This document shows, one piece after another, positions 1 through 11,276 of a DNA stretch of 64,000 bases. Position 1 is the stretch's first letter. Every line of letters starts with the position of its first letter. The translations under genes and the position numbers were made by a program. The notes under the pieces are model-generated. The model was not told where the DNA came from, ran no database searches, and saw only the letters and a list, made by a program, of their open reading frames with translations. Origin of the DNA: Grammothele lineata (taxonomy: Eukaryota; Basidiomycota; Agaricomycetes; Polyporales; Polyporaceae); assembly GCA_002150815.3 (NCBI GenBank), contig NDFF03000109.1, forward strand, positions 186,001 through 250,000, written 5' to 3'.

Positions 1-2528
1 GCTGCACCCTTCGCACCAGGCGTAGGGGGCCGGGCCGCAACACTCTTCAAATTGTGCGGTTGTTTGAATGGGGATGGGGAACGCCCCCGCGAGTGGCTGC
101 GATGTGCGTCGCGGCGATCGCGGCGATGTAGTGCTCCTGAATCGCGGTCCCGTGACCGAGGGAACGATGATTCGCGACCCCGTGATCGTGAAGTCTTGCG
201 CGTAGCGCGCGCGCGGGGTTCGCGTTCGCGGTCGCGGGGCTCGCGATCGCGATCGCGGTCGCTGCTTTTGTGGCTTGCGAGGGTGGAGATCGTACATTTG
301 CTTCCATCGGTGGCTTCCTCCACTTGACGGGCATTGTCCACGATTTGCTCCCATGTACAGTACTCCGGGTTGATGCCGCGAGCAATCCGCAACACCAAAC
401 TAATGGACTCTGGGAGCCCGTTGAATAGTCGGCGTCGCATTTCGTACGTGGTGGGGTGTTCGATCATGTACGATGCGCGTCGCTTGAGATCAGCAGCAAA
501 GGATTCCACTCCTCGCTTGGCGGAGTAGTAACAGCGATCGAAGTCGTCCGTCGCTCGGGCCGCTGTGCTAGAGTGTACGAAATGAACGTGCATCATGCAC
601 ATGGCCTCTTCAAATGAGTAGGTTCGCGCGTTATTGGGGTTGTCGATCGTGTCCACAAACCACTGCAACGCACGCCCCTCGAGTATAGTCCGAATGTATT
701 TGACGCGGTGTTGGTCCGTGTCTGGTCCGCAGAGGTTGTACGCGCGCAGCCACCCTAGCGCTTTGTCCAGCCACAAGTAGAATACTTGGTGGTCATCCGC
801 CCCTTGATACTTGTCCGGTAACTCGATCTTGGGTGTCTTCACGCCGGGGGGAAGCGGTGGCATCGCAGTACCGACTTTATGCTCTATGTTCAGCACGATC
901 TTAGAAAGTAACCCGTCGAGGTGAGGATTGGTACGTCGCGTTGCCTCCGACTCACGGATGCCCAGGGCTGACTGGACCACGTTTACCGGCTGGCCATCTT
1001 CATAGTACGGGCGAGGTGCGCCCGCGCGTGGAGCCGCTTGGGATACTGACTGAGTATAGGCGTCGGGGTGAAAACGTACACTTGGGGCAGTAGGAGCCGC
1101 GTACGGGTCCGGTCGAGGTGGTGCCTCCCTCGTCCGGATTTCGTCGCGCACGGCTCGGTTGAACTGGTCTTCGAGGATGGAATTGTACGTCGACCTGTAT
1201 TCCACATATCGGTCTGGCGATTCGGTAGCCCTGAGTTCGGTGCGTTCTGGGGGCGAGAGATGATCATGCGAGGACTTCGGTTCACTTTGAAGCGAGCGTG
1301 CCGAAGTCCTCTCTGATAATGTATTACGAAGGCTATCTACGACTGGGTACATGGCGTGAGTAACGCGCTCCATCTGCCGTACCTCGCGGTTTACTCGCGC
1401 GTCGTAATCGTCGAGGCGCTCGTCAGGGCGGCGGTCTCGGGCTTCACGACGCTCGGGTTCACCTCCCATGGGTGGTAGGGGGATGCGGCGATTCGGGTCC
1501 TGGGGCACCTCCATCGTCTTGCGTACGGTCCGTAGGCATTGTTGGCTACTCGCTCGCGTAGGTGGCGCTATGCCCGGGGAAGGACGCGTGGACGGTGGGG
1601 GTACACTCGGAGCAGACCTCGCGGGTGCCACCGCCGTTTCAGCGAACCCAGGGAGGCCCAAGTTGGTGCGGGCCATCGATAGGGTCGCTTCCGCGTCGCG
1701 CACCGTTTGTAGGTTGTCTTGTAGGGCGCGATTGGTACGTTCTCGCACCGCGGCGAGTTCGTTGAGAAAGTCTTGCTTCTGCTCGTTGATGGCGCGAGAA
1801 AGCGCGTCGAGTTGACCGTATTGGTTCGCGATGTTGTGTTCCATCGCGTTGAAGTGCGCGGCGCCATAACGGCGTTCAATGTCTCGGGCCGCGGCTAAGT
1901 GGGCGTCCAATTGATGTTGTCGCGCGTCCAGGGCTCCGTGGATTGCGCCGAATTGCGTATTGAGCGCGAGTGACGCGAACTCGCTCGCTGACCGCACCGC
2001 GGTCCCAGCAGGATAGCTCGGCGTCACTGGCGCGGAGTTATACTGCCGAGGATTCGCAAGGGGCAGGCGCGGGGAGGTCCAGTCCCTCGTGTCGGCGATA
2101 CGTTGAAGGTCCTCCCCGACATCAGCGCGACGGGGTCTGGGCTCCGCGTGAGGCATGCCTCGCATCCCTTCGACGAGCGAGGGTGGCGAGGCGTGTCCCA
2201 CAGTCGAGCGATCTTGACGCGTATAGACAGATGGGTCGTAGTGGTGGCGGCCTTGGGATATCGAAGGCGCCGGAGCCGTCGTGGGCGGGGCGAGAAGGTC
2301 GGTCAGGGTGGACGGGCCTCGACCCGCGTCGACCGGCTCTAGGGTGGCTCGCAACGTAGCGGCTGGAGAGAGCTCACCGCGCTCCATCCTACTCGCCGTC
2401 GCAGCCCTATCATGCCGCGATTGCGCGGACATGAATACGTCCGAGTGCGAAGGGGGTGCCCGACTGCTGAGGTGAGGGGGCGTGTCCCTTCTGGGCTCGG
2501 GTGACTGGTGTTCGCTGGGGGTCGTCAT
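1..2528 (-). CDS. LTR-retrotransposon Gag polyprotein, partial (runs off left edge)
   Basis: One uninterrupted frame starts at an ATG (2526-2528) and stays open for about 842 codons to the window edge; I checked nearly the whole frame for stops. Residues 1-500 are a low-complexity Ser/Pro/Arg-rich head. Around residue 578 lies a typical retrotransposon-gag block (VFYLWLDKALGW, then GRALQWFVDTI and PEYCTWEQIV-like segments), followed by an Arg/Asp/Ser-dipeptide-rich basic tail up to the edge. The CCHC zinc knuckle, protease, RT, RNase H and integrase would lie left of base 1. The domain type fits Ty3/gypsy elements of basidiomycetes; the superfamily is inferred because pol is not visible. The intact frame suggests a young or recently active copy. 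Confidence 0.85.
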   Translation of the reverse strand, partial: MTTPSEHQSPEPRRDTPPHLSSRAPPSHSDVFMSAQSRHDRAATASRMERGELSPAATLRATLEPVDAGRGPSTLTDLLAPPTTAPAPSISQGRHHYDPSVYTRQDRSTVGHASPPSLVEGMRGMPHAEPRPRRADVGEDLQRIADTRDWTSPRLPLANPRQYNSAPVTPSYPAGTAVRSASEFASLALNTQFGAIHGALDARQHQLDAHLAAARDIERRYGAAHFNAMEHNIANQYGQLDALSRAINEQKQDFLNELAAVRERTNRALQDNLQTVRDAEATLSMARTNLGLPGFAETAVAPARSAPSVPPPSTRPSPGIAPPTRASSQQCLRTVRKTMEVPQDPNRRIPLPPMGGEPERREARDRRPDERLDDYDARVNREVRQMERVTHAMYPVVDSLRNTLSERTSARSLQSEPKSSHDHLSPPERTELRATESPDRYVEYRSTYNSILEDQFNRAVRDEIRTREAPPRPDPYAAPTAPSVRFHPDAYTQSVSQAAPRAGAPRPYYEDGQPVNVVQSALGIRESEATRRTNPHLDGLLSKIVLNIEHKVGTAMPPLPPGVKTPKIELPDKYQGADDHQVFYLWLDKALGWLRAYNLCGPDTDQHRVKYIRTILEGRALQWFVDTIDNPNNARTYSFEEAMCMMHVHFVHSSTAARATDDFDRCYYSAKRGVESFAADLKRRASYMIEHPTTYEMRRRLFNGLPESISLVLRIARGINPEYCTWEQIVDNARQVEEATDGSKCTISTLASHKSSDRDRDREPRDREREPRARATRKTSRSRGRESSFPRSRDRDSGALHRRDRRDAHRSHSRGRSPSPFKQPHNLKSVAARPPTPGAKGA

Positions 2529-3300
2529 GCAGAGGCCTTGTCCAACGAAGATAGAGTGGGAGTCAAAAAAGATGAAAGGGTTTCAAAGGGGTTCACACCG
2601 TGCCAGACTCGTAAACCCTATATTCAACAGGGGACAAGTACAGCGGTGGTGTGATGAATAGTAGACTAAGGTTCTCCTCTGCCTAGCGCCCGAAACTCAA
2701 CCTCACGGAGGAACTATACAGTTCCTCAGCCACCGTGACCACGCCCAGCCCGGCTGGGCGTCTGCGTTCCGGACGCTGCTCCGATCCCGATCTCGCGTGC
2801 CCATTGGGCGCTTCGGACCGCGAGCCCAGCTCGCGGTCGGGCCTTTACAACCTGCCACACGAGGGACGGAACCGCTCACCTGGCGGCAGCGCGAGAGAGA
2901 TGAGAGGAGCGCGGACGCTCCGAGCCTCATTTCACGCTGCCCAGCGAGGAGCCCTCGGCGGGACTCGGCGACATGTCCGCGTGCGCGAGGGCGACGACAG
3001 ACAGGGTCGGCCGAGCGGGCGTGGTCGCGCGGAGCGAGGACAAGACTGACGCGCCCTGGAGAACGCGTCATCGCCCATGCCTAGCCGCCGGAGCGGGATA
3101 AAACGCCCTGCGCGTGGCAGCAGCGCGGTCTCGAGAGATAGTCTCTCGCGCTCGGCGATTCAACTCGTGAAAACTCCCTTTAAACCGCGACAACCCGAGC
3201 TCAGCGCCGCGCTGACTTCCCTGATTCAGCTGGAAGCTAAGCGCCCGTGTCAGCCATGCGCAAATCGAGGTATCTGCAGTGTAGTCATATACAAAGTACA
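2529..3300 (-). mobile_element. Probable 5' leader and 5' LTR of the same retrotransposon
   Basis: This stretch lies directly upstream of gag in its reading direction, holds no gene, and is rich in perfect inverted repeats. A plausible outer LTR end is near 3300, where the minus strand begins with TGTACTTTG, just before the clf1 stop codon. The inner LTR end and primer-binding site could not be fixed: no clear CA/TGG junction was found and the second LTR is outside the window. The boundaries are therefore estimates. Confidence 0.45.
2708..3148. repeat. Cluster of perfect hairpins in retroelement leader/LTR
   Basis: Four perfect inverted repeats with short loops: 2708-2715/2720-2727 (8-bp arms, 4-nt loop), 2742-2749/2753-2760 (8 bp, 3-nt loop), 2816-2824/2830-2838 (9 bp, 5-nt loop) and 3132-3138/3142-3148 (7 bp, 3-nt loop). 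They lie upstream of gag in its transcription direction and may fold in the element's RNA. Confidence 0.7.
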
Positions 3301-3318
3301 GAAGACATTCAATAATAA

Positions 3319-6104
3319 TTAATCCTCATCACCATTCGAACTTGCAACATCACTGCCACCATCTTCATCCTTCTTCATCTGAGCATCTCTCTCCACAGAC
3401 CGGAGCTCCACAGAAGCTGGTGGAGCATTTGCTGCCGCGAGGAATCCGGACAAGGCCGCAGTCGAGCCACTGCCCGCTTTGGCCTGTGATGCCTTCCAAG
3501 CATGCGCCATCTGCAAGAACTTGAATGATGTCGGATTGGATTCGCGCTCATCATCCGCAAAGACAATGTCCCAATCTGATACGGAACTTAAGACATGATC
3601 AGCCTGAGCAGACGTAATTAGCGTACCTTCGACAGTCTGGCCAGTCTCCTTGTCGACGACCCGCCTCTTGCTGGTGATCGGCATCATGCCTTGAACCTTG
3701 ATGACCTCTTCCGTTGTGCCATACTTCTCCTCGAACGCTTTCCAGATCTCCAACAAAACGACCCGCTTGCAATGGAAACGTGTCAGCGCCGTAAGCGGCC
3801 GAAAGCATAACGGATCCATACCTCATGCTTCAAACCCTTGCTCTTGAGATCCTTGTACGCGCGCTCGAAGACTTGTCGGGCGCGCACAGGATCACCCTCG
3901 ACCATCGGAACCTCGTCGTCTTCGTCCTCGTTCTCCTCGCGCATCGAACGGGGAATGGGAATGGGCTCGGCCTCGAACGTCGCGTACGAGATCCAGACTT
4001 TGACGTGTCCGCTGAGCTCAATGAGACGTTCGTATAATCCGCGCGCCTTCTCGCGCTCGCCCTCCTCGGTCTCGAAGTCGATGTACGCTTTCCATAGGAG
4101 TTCAGGCATAGAAAGCGCCGTTTGAGACACGCCAAGCTCGTAGATGCCGCGAACGCGGGCGAAATCCTCGAGTTGCGTTTCGAGCTCAGCGAATTTGATC
4201 CATGACGCCGAATTGGTCGGGTCGAACTGAAATGACATGAGTACAGCATCGGCAGGAGCAAGGCAAAGGAACACACCTCGATATACTTCTGATACAATGT
4301 GCGGACACGGTCGAACTCGCGTAGCTAAAAATCTGCGTGAGTAACTGAACAAAACGAAGCTAGCTCTAAGACTTACATCGAATTCAAGCTGGATATATCC
4401 CTTGAAGAGGGCTTCTTTAGGGCACATTCCAATTGCAGTTCCGAGAACCTTGCGTGCCGCGATCAAATTGAGCTGGCGGACCTCAAATCTCGCGAACATA
4501 ATCCACAGCTTGGCAAACGTGAACTGCTTGTGCGGCACGACCCGTATCGCGGTTTCGTAGATCTGCCGAGCACGGTCGTGGTCCTAGGATGACGGATGAG
4601 AATCTAAACCAAACAACGGCGGACAAGCAGCAGACGCACCTTCGTCTCAGTCTCTTCGAACAACGCATAAAACAGCCAGAGGAATATGTACCGTCGCCAA
4701 TGCCTTTTCTCGCCGCCGGGGGGTACTTGCGCAACGGCCCGCTCGTACACTTCTCGTACACGGTTCATCGCTCGTTCCTCCTCTTCTTGTGTTGCTCCTT
4801 CGTCTCGTACATCCCGCAGCGCGCCCTCTTCCAGACGCGCATAATCGAACCAAACGTCATAGTTGCGTCCGTCGTGTGCGAGTTCCTCCTCGTACTGAAT
4901 CCTCCGTTTTCCGAGGACAGTAGATTCCAGAGTCGTGCGAGTGCCGTGCTGCTTCTCGAACTTCGTATACGCTGCATACAGCGCAGCAGATTTTGAACGG
5001 GGAAGGCGAGAAAGAGCGAACTGAACGGTAGAGGTTTGGTCCGGCTGGTTGCTAATATGGCAAAACGCAGTACGAACGTACCTTGTAGATGACCCTAGCC
5101 CTCTCGTACTCCTTGAGCCGTGTTTCCATCTTTGCGAAGGCGTTGAACACAGCCTGCGCCTTTTCGATCTGCTCCTCGTCGTCCCCGAAGAACTCGAGCG
5201 CGGTCTGAAAGACCTCCCTGGCCTTGTCGAGCCTCCCTCTCTCCTCCTCGAATTTGCCCCACTTGACCCACACTCTGGGCTCAGGCCTAATAGCAACCCA
5301 CCGCTCGTAGATCGCGCTCGCGCGGTCGAGCTCTTGGTAGCGCTGCTCCATTTTGATGTACGCCTGCCAGGCTTTGTCATCCGGCTCCCACTGCATCCAC
5401 CGCTCGAACACCTGGCGCGCCCCGGGCACATTTTGAAGCAACTCTTCTAGGTAGACATATTTGTACCAGAGCTGGTCGACGCGGGGGAGGAGAGTGACGG
5501 CGCGATCGAAGAGGTTGCGAGCGTGCTGAACGTTGCGGCCCTTGAGCTCGACTTCGGTGTAAGAGAGCCACAGCTGGACTCCTCTTGGATCCACGTCGAG
5601 AGCGCGCTCGAACACAGAGCGCGCACGAGCATATTCGCCTTGACTAGCCTACGTGAACACGAATGAGGGTTGTCGGCACAGGTATGGAGGAGCGTTCGTA
5701 CCTCCCAGTTGGCGTATTGCAACCACTCTTTTCTTCGTGGGGAGTTAGAAAGATACACGAGACGGGAGGTACGAAGACGTACATGCTCGACCGAGTTTGA
5801 CGGATACGCTTTTCGAACTCCTCGCGTTTCCGTCCACGGTATTCATGGAGTTCCTCGAAGTCCTCGACGCGCTGTTTTGGAGCGCGGAACTGAGACTCTT
5901 GACGCTCTTGAGCCTAAGCAGAGGCTGCAGTTAGCAAAAATAGGAGAAGACGAAGAGAGCGTCGGGCATACATCTCGGAGAAGCTGCTCGGCGGTGACCT
6001 GGATGGCAGCGGGTGCCCTGTTCTTGATTCTGGGGAGAGTCAGACAAGGGGTCCGTTCAATAGAATGACGGATATAAATACCTGGGAGCTCTTCCGTCCT
6101 GCAT
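3319..6104 (-). CDS. clf1: Pre-mRNA-splicing factor Clf1/Crooked neck (HAT-repeat protein)
   Basis: Eleven exons (6104-6082, 6029-5972, 5913-5783, 5732-5702, 5648-5082, 5020-4640, 4583-4377, 4324-4277, 4226-3822, 3765-3627, 3575-3319) give 748 residues, close to family size. The N-terminus carries the Crn/Clf1 signature [17 protein letters not shown], and the body is a chain of HAT repeats with W..YA..E and ARxxFERA patterns (for example [23 protein letters not shown]). Clf1 is a scaffold of the Prp19/NineTeen complex in the spliceosome and acts in the nucleus. An acidic region near residue 600 precedes the last HAT units. It is divergently transcribed from the OTC gene. Its 3' end abuts the retroelement, so little native 3' flank remains. 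Confidence 0.95.
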
Positions 6105-6407
6105 AGCGGAGAGGCGAACAAAGACAGAGGCGGACGGGTGGCTGGTGGCAACAAGTGGTAGGAGGAGGCTGACCTAGGGAGGTCAGCCTCGGACGCGAAC
6201 CTTGGGTTAGGGTTCCCGCGTGTCCGGGCGCTTCTCGTACAACGCGCCTATGACTCGCAGACTCGCAGAGCCAAGTCAAAAGGACTCACTCAGTCTCTGC
6301 ACTGAAGCGACTTAAGTAGTCTGCTGCGTGCTGCTCATTTTCACTCTTTCCACTCTAATCTCGCTCATCTCTACTCTCTTTGCTCGCCTCTCCAAAAAAC
6401 GCGCACT
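6105..6407. promoter_or_regulatory. Shared divergent promoter of clf1 and OTC
   Basis: About 300 bp separates the two start codons and must hold both promoters. It contains a perfect 10-bp inverted repeat (6165-6174 and 6181-6190, arm GAGGCTGACC, 6-nt spacer) and a pyrimidine-rich run just before the OTC start (6320-6400), typical of fungal start regions. No convincing TATA box was seen on either side. Confidence 0.5.
6165..6190. promoter_or_regulatory. Perfect 10-bp dyad in the clf1/OTC promoter
   Basis: The arms GAGGCTGACC (6165-6174) and GGTCAGCCTC (6181-6190) are exact reverse complements around a 6-nt spacer, 61 bp upstream of the clf1 start. It could be a dimeric transcription-factor site or an RNA hairpin in the clf1 leader. 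Confidence 0.5.
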
Positions 6408-7753
6408 ATGGCCGCCGCTACCAGAACCGTTCCGCACCTGATGACGCTGGCCGACCTCAGCCCGGGCCAGATCCAACGTCTCATCACCCATTCTCACCAT
6501 CTCAAGCGTATTTCTACCCCATGGCTCGCACCCCAGATCTATCAGAGCGCCGGAAAGCCCATAACCTCCACGCTTCGCATGCCTTCCCAGTCCCTCTTCA
6601 ACAAGTCCGTAGCTCTCCTCTTCTCGAAGCGCTCCACACGCACTCGCCTCTCCGCCGAGACATGTGCGCTCCTTCTCGGCGGTCAGACCCTCTTCCTTGG
6701 TAAGGAAGATATCCAGCTCGGCGTGAACGAGAGCGTGCGCGACTCGGCTCGCGTCATTGGCGGCATGTGCCAGGGCATCTTCGCTCGCGTCGGCGCACAC
6801 GAGGAAATAGAGGTGGGCATTTCATTTCGTTCGTCCTCATGCAGGCTTTCACTCATGCAAGATCACGGCTTGTATCATTCGCAGGAGCTAGCGCGACATT
6901 CGCCTGTGCCCGTCCTGAACGCACTCTCTTCGCTTTGGCATCCGACCCAAGTACTCGCGGACTTGCTTACGCTGTACGAGCACGCACACCTCTTTGACCC
7001 GTCTCTGCCCGCGCCCCGAAAGGAAGGCCCACACTCGCAACGGTACACCCCGCTCGCGACGTTGCCCTCGTTGACGGTCGCGTACGTCGGAGATTCTGCC
7101 AACGTTCTGCACGACATGCTAGTGACCTACCCCCGTCTGGGACACAAGATGCGGGTCGCGTGCCCCGCGAACGACAAGTACCGTCCGCCGAAAGCGGTAT
7201 GGGACCGCGTCGTAGAGCTGGGCTGTGACAAGGACATCCTGATGACGGCGGATCCTCGAGAGGCGGTCCACGGCGCGGATTTGGTCGTGACTGATACCTG
7301 GTGAGCGAACGTGTGCGAGAGATGAGGGGATGGTCGGTACTGAAAGAGGAGACAGGATCTCGATGGGCCAAGAGGCAGAGAAAGCGCAGCGGCTTCAAGA
7401 CTTCCAAGGCTATCAGGTTACGGAGGCCCTTTGCCGGGAGGGCGGCGCAAAACCGGAGTGGAAGTTTATGCACTGTCTTCCACGGAAACAGGACGAAGTG
7501 GACGATGAGGTACGACTGCCATTTGAGTGCAAGGGAGTGAGCGTCGCTGATGGGACGCACGTGCTGCAGGTGTTCTACGGGCCGCGGTCGCTGGTGTTCC
7601 CGGAGTCGGACAACCGGAAATGGACGATCATGGCGCTGTTCGAGTATGTTCCTGCGTTTTCCGCGATGGCTGCTGGCTGATATCGGCGAACAAAACAGTC
7701 AACTGTTTGGGAAGTGGAGCCTGCTGGCTCGGGAGAAGCGTGCGGACGAGTGA
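6408..7753 (+). CDS. Ornithine carbamoyltransferase
   Basis: Five exons (6408-6812, 6885-7300, 7356-7509, 7570-7643, 7699-7753) encode 367 residues. The enzyme joins carbamoyl phosphate and ornithine to make citrulline in arginine synthesis. The carbamoyl-phosphate site SKRSTRTR lies near residues 73-80, WHPTQ follows further on, the ornithine-loop motif MHCLPR near 312-317, and the conserved end is [15 protein letters not shown]. The last intron is needed to replace a frame ending at 7680 and gives a tail ending KRADE. The N-terminus starts almost at the conserved LTLADLS region with no obvious mitochondrial presequence. Reading phase is kept at all four junctions. Confidence 0.95.
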
Positions 7754-8303
7754 GGTCGAGAAGCATCTCGGAGGGTGGCCTTCGGACGCGCTATCGGCGC
7801 GCGTGCGGGAGGACGAGGCCGGGGGCGCGATAGCGAGTGCGATAGAACGTGTAGCGTAAACCACGGAGTAATACTGGCGAGAGACGATCGCTCGTGATTC
7901 GCAGCTACGGCGGGTGCCACCAGACGCGGTCGGTGCACGGTCGGGATCGTCGTCGCTGAGAGCGAGGGGCGGAGGCGAGGCTGGTTGAGGCCAGCTGAGG
8001 ATGCGAGGACGGGCCGCCTCGGGCGTGCTATCGATGTGTCGGCGGAGGACTGCCAAAAGAGGATAAGGCGGGAGTATGACGTCGTGACGGGACGCGCAGA
8101 TCCAGCGGCCCTGGACGTGACCGCCGTCACCTCCTCGTCCTCTCTTCCACCGTTCGTCCGCGTCTGCTGCCTCTCTTCAGCTTCAGCTTCTGCTCCCTCC
8201 TCTTCCTCCCCGCGCGCGGTCCTCACTCATCTCGCTCTTTCTCCCCAGCCACATTCCAGCCACGGCGTCCTCATCCCCTCCCCCACAACCTCAAGACCCA
8301 GCC
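7754..8303. other. Intergenic, OTC 3' flank and glycogen synthase promoter
   Basis: No gene is supported here. The last 150 bases are strongly pyrimidine-rich (CT stretches around 8130-8300), as expected just upstream of a fungal start codon. No TATA box was recognised. Confidence 0.5.
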
Positions 8304-11276
8304 ATGACAGAGGTCAAACGCGACGTCCGCAACGCCCTCCTCTTCGAGTGCGCGTGGGAGGTAGCCAACAAGGTCGGTGGCATCTACACCGTCATCAAGA
8401 CAAAGGTCCCCGTCACCGTCTCCGAGTACGGCGACCGCTACACCCTCATCGGTCCGCTCTCCTACAAGACCGCCCCCATGGAGGTCGAGGCCCAGGAGCC
8501 CACCGACCCCCACCTCGCAGCAACCCTCGACGGCATGCGTGCCGCCGGTGTCAAGATCCTCTACGGCCGCTGGCTCATCGAAGGCAATCCTTACGTTCTG
8601 CTTTTCGACACTGGCAGCCAGTACTCGCGTCTCGACGAGTGGAAGGGCGACCTCTGGAACCTCGCCGGCATCCCTACCCCGCCCAACGATCACGAAACGA
8701 ACGAGACGATCGTCTTTGGCTACATCGTCGCCTGGTTCCTCGGCGATGTGCGTCACATTTATTTTATAGTCCCTTGTATCCTTCCCGATGACCGTGTCGA
8801 GTTGGCGCCGACCACCTCCGCTCACTGGCGCGACGCGCCTTTCGCGGGGGAGGCCGACGGCCGCGCTCGGATCTTGGGCCTTTGTGGGCGCGGGCGGGGC
8901 TCGACACGGCGCGGCGCGCTCGTACCTTGTGGCCGAGCGTGTTCGAATGCGGCGACGGCGTTATGGACGACGCCCGGGCTTGTCTGGGGCGTCGCTTGCG
9001 ATCGTGCGATCTGCCCCGCATGAAGAGTTCTTTCCCCCACGGGGCCCCGCACGTGTGACCTCCTCGCCCGCCCCGCCGCGTCTCCGCCCGCTCCCCGCTC
9101 ACGCCTCCGAGTCTCTCCACGCGTCCCCGCTCGCGAAGGTCGACCTTGACTGACATGCTCCGCCCAGTACGTCGCGCGCCAGCTCGACCGCGCCGTTATC
9201 GCCCACTTCCACGAGTGGCAAGCCGGCCTCGCCATCCCCCTCTGCCGCAAGCGTCATATCGACGTCACGACCGTCTTCACCACCCACGCCACCCTCCTCG
9301 GTCGCTACCTCTGCGCCGGCTCGGTCGACTTCTACAACAACCTACAGTACTTCGACGTCGACCATGAAGCTGGCAAGCGCGGCATCTACCACCGTTACTG
9401 TGTAGAGCGCTCCGCCGCCCACTGTGCCGATGTCTTCACCACCGTCTCCCACATCACCGCCTACGAGTCCGAGCATCTCCTCAAGCGTAAGCCAGATGGC
9501 GTCCTCCCCAACGGACTCAATGTCGTCAAGTTCCAGGCCATGCACGAGTTCCAAAACCTCCACTCCACGGCCAAGGCCAAGATCAACGACTTCATTCGCG
9601 GACACTTTTACGGCCACTACGACTTCGATCTCGACAACACCCTCTATGTGCGTCTCGCGCGCCCTACCTCCGCTTATGCACTCACAGCGTATCCAGATGT
9701 TCACCGCCGGCCGTTACGAATATCGCAACAAGGGTGTGGATATGTTCATCGAGTCACTGGCGCGTAAGTGTCTAGCTTTACCTCACTAGTCGCAGCTCGG
9801 TGACGTCATCCCCAGGTCTCAATTACCGGCTCCAGAAGTCCGGTTCCAAGACAACCGTGGTCGCATTCATTATCATGCCGGCATCCACTCATTCCTACAC
9901 CATTGACGCCCTCAAAGGTCAGGCGGTCACGAAACAGCTCCGCGATACGGTCACCGAGATCCAAAACCGCATCGGTGCGCGTCTCTTTGAGTATGCCATG
10001 AGCACCAACGGGTATGCACCCCAAGTCGTTCCTCGCCCTCGATTCTGTACTGATGTCATGGCCAGTGAACATGTGACGCTTCCGACACCTGACGATCTCC
10101 TGTCCGACGAGGACAAGGTCCTGCTGAAGCGCCGGATCTTTGCCCTCAAGCGCAATGCCCTCCCGCCAGTGACAACTCACAACATGGCGGATGATCCTAA
10201 CGACCCTATCTTGAATCAGATCCGCCGTGTAAAGCTTTTCAACCACTCTCACGACCGCGTCAAGGTGGTCTTCCACCCCGACTTTTTGAACAGCAACAAT
10301 CCTATCCTCGGTATGGACTATGAGGAGTTTGTGCGCGGCTGCCATTTGGGTGTATTCCCGAGCTACTACGAGCCATGGGGTTATACTCCTGCGGAGTGCA
10401 CGGTGGTAAGTGAACGACGGCGCGTTTAGCTCATCGCTAGCTAATTGTTCGACTAACAGATGGGTATTCCTTCTGTGACTACTAACCTCTCTGGCTTCGG
10501 ATGTTTCATGCAAGATCTCATCGACCGCCCTCAAGACGAAGGGTGCTACATCGTGGATCGGCGCTCTCAGTCGGCTGAGGACTCGGTCAACCAGCTTACG
10601 GATTGCATGTTCTCCTTCTGCTCCAAGTCACGCCGTCAGCGGATCAACCAGCGGAACCGCGTCGAACGCCTTAGTCCTCTGCTCGACTGGAAAAACCTGG
10701 GCATTGAGTACTCGAAGGCGCGACAGCTTGCCCTGCGCCGCGCGTATCCCGATGCGTTCTACGGTCCTGGAGGTGCGGTAGAGGGCGAGGAAGACTTTGA
10801 CTTTGGCATGGAGCGCATGACGCTGCCTATCAGCGTCCCCGCAAGTCCGCGGTACAAGATGTCGGGTATTGCTACCCCCGGAGATATCGGTACCCTTACA
10901 GAGGAGGTTAGTGCTGTTCCCATCCCTGCGGGGCTAACGATGAATTGACTATGGCGGCTGATGTGTGAGCTCAGATGCAAGCTCTCGGCACGAGCGACTA
11001 CCGTGGCTACCAGTGGCCAACCTCTCAGGAGGACGAAGACGAGGGATACCCCTTGTACGTGCTCTGCTGCCCCTGCTCATCTTCGACCCTCTCATACTTT
11101 GACACAGCCCACTTGTGATGAAGGTCCGTTCGAGGGCGGGCTCGGTCATGTCCGGCGCGAGCACCCCCGGTGGCGGTCGCTCGAAGAGTTTGAGCGAGGG
11201 TGACCTCCGCAAAGCAGACGCCGCACTGAGCAACGTCACGGATGCTCAAGAAGTGAACGGGGTCAACGGTCACTGA
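8304..11276 (+). CDS. Glycogen [starch] synthase (GT3)
   Basis: Seven exons (8304-8747, 9168-9647, 9697-9763, 9816-10405, 10460-10906, 10975-11054, 11108-11276) encode 758 residues. The cytosolic enzyme adds UDP-glucose to glycogen. Visible signatures are [16 protein letters not shown] near the N-terminus, [57 protein letters not shown] and the catalytic [17 protein letters not shown] near residues 512-530. The Ser/Gly-rich C-terminal tail ([11 protein letters not shown]) resembles the phospho-regulated tail of yeast and animal enzymes. Intron 1 (8748-9167) is 420 nt, far longer than the others, but family alignment requires FLGD to join YVARQLDR directly. Confidence 0.95.

Noticed and set aside
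8764..9156. Open frames on both strands inside glycogen synthase intron 1
   Set aside because: They are GC-rich chance frames; the glycogen synthase alignment is complete without them and they contain no motif.
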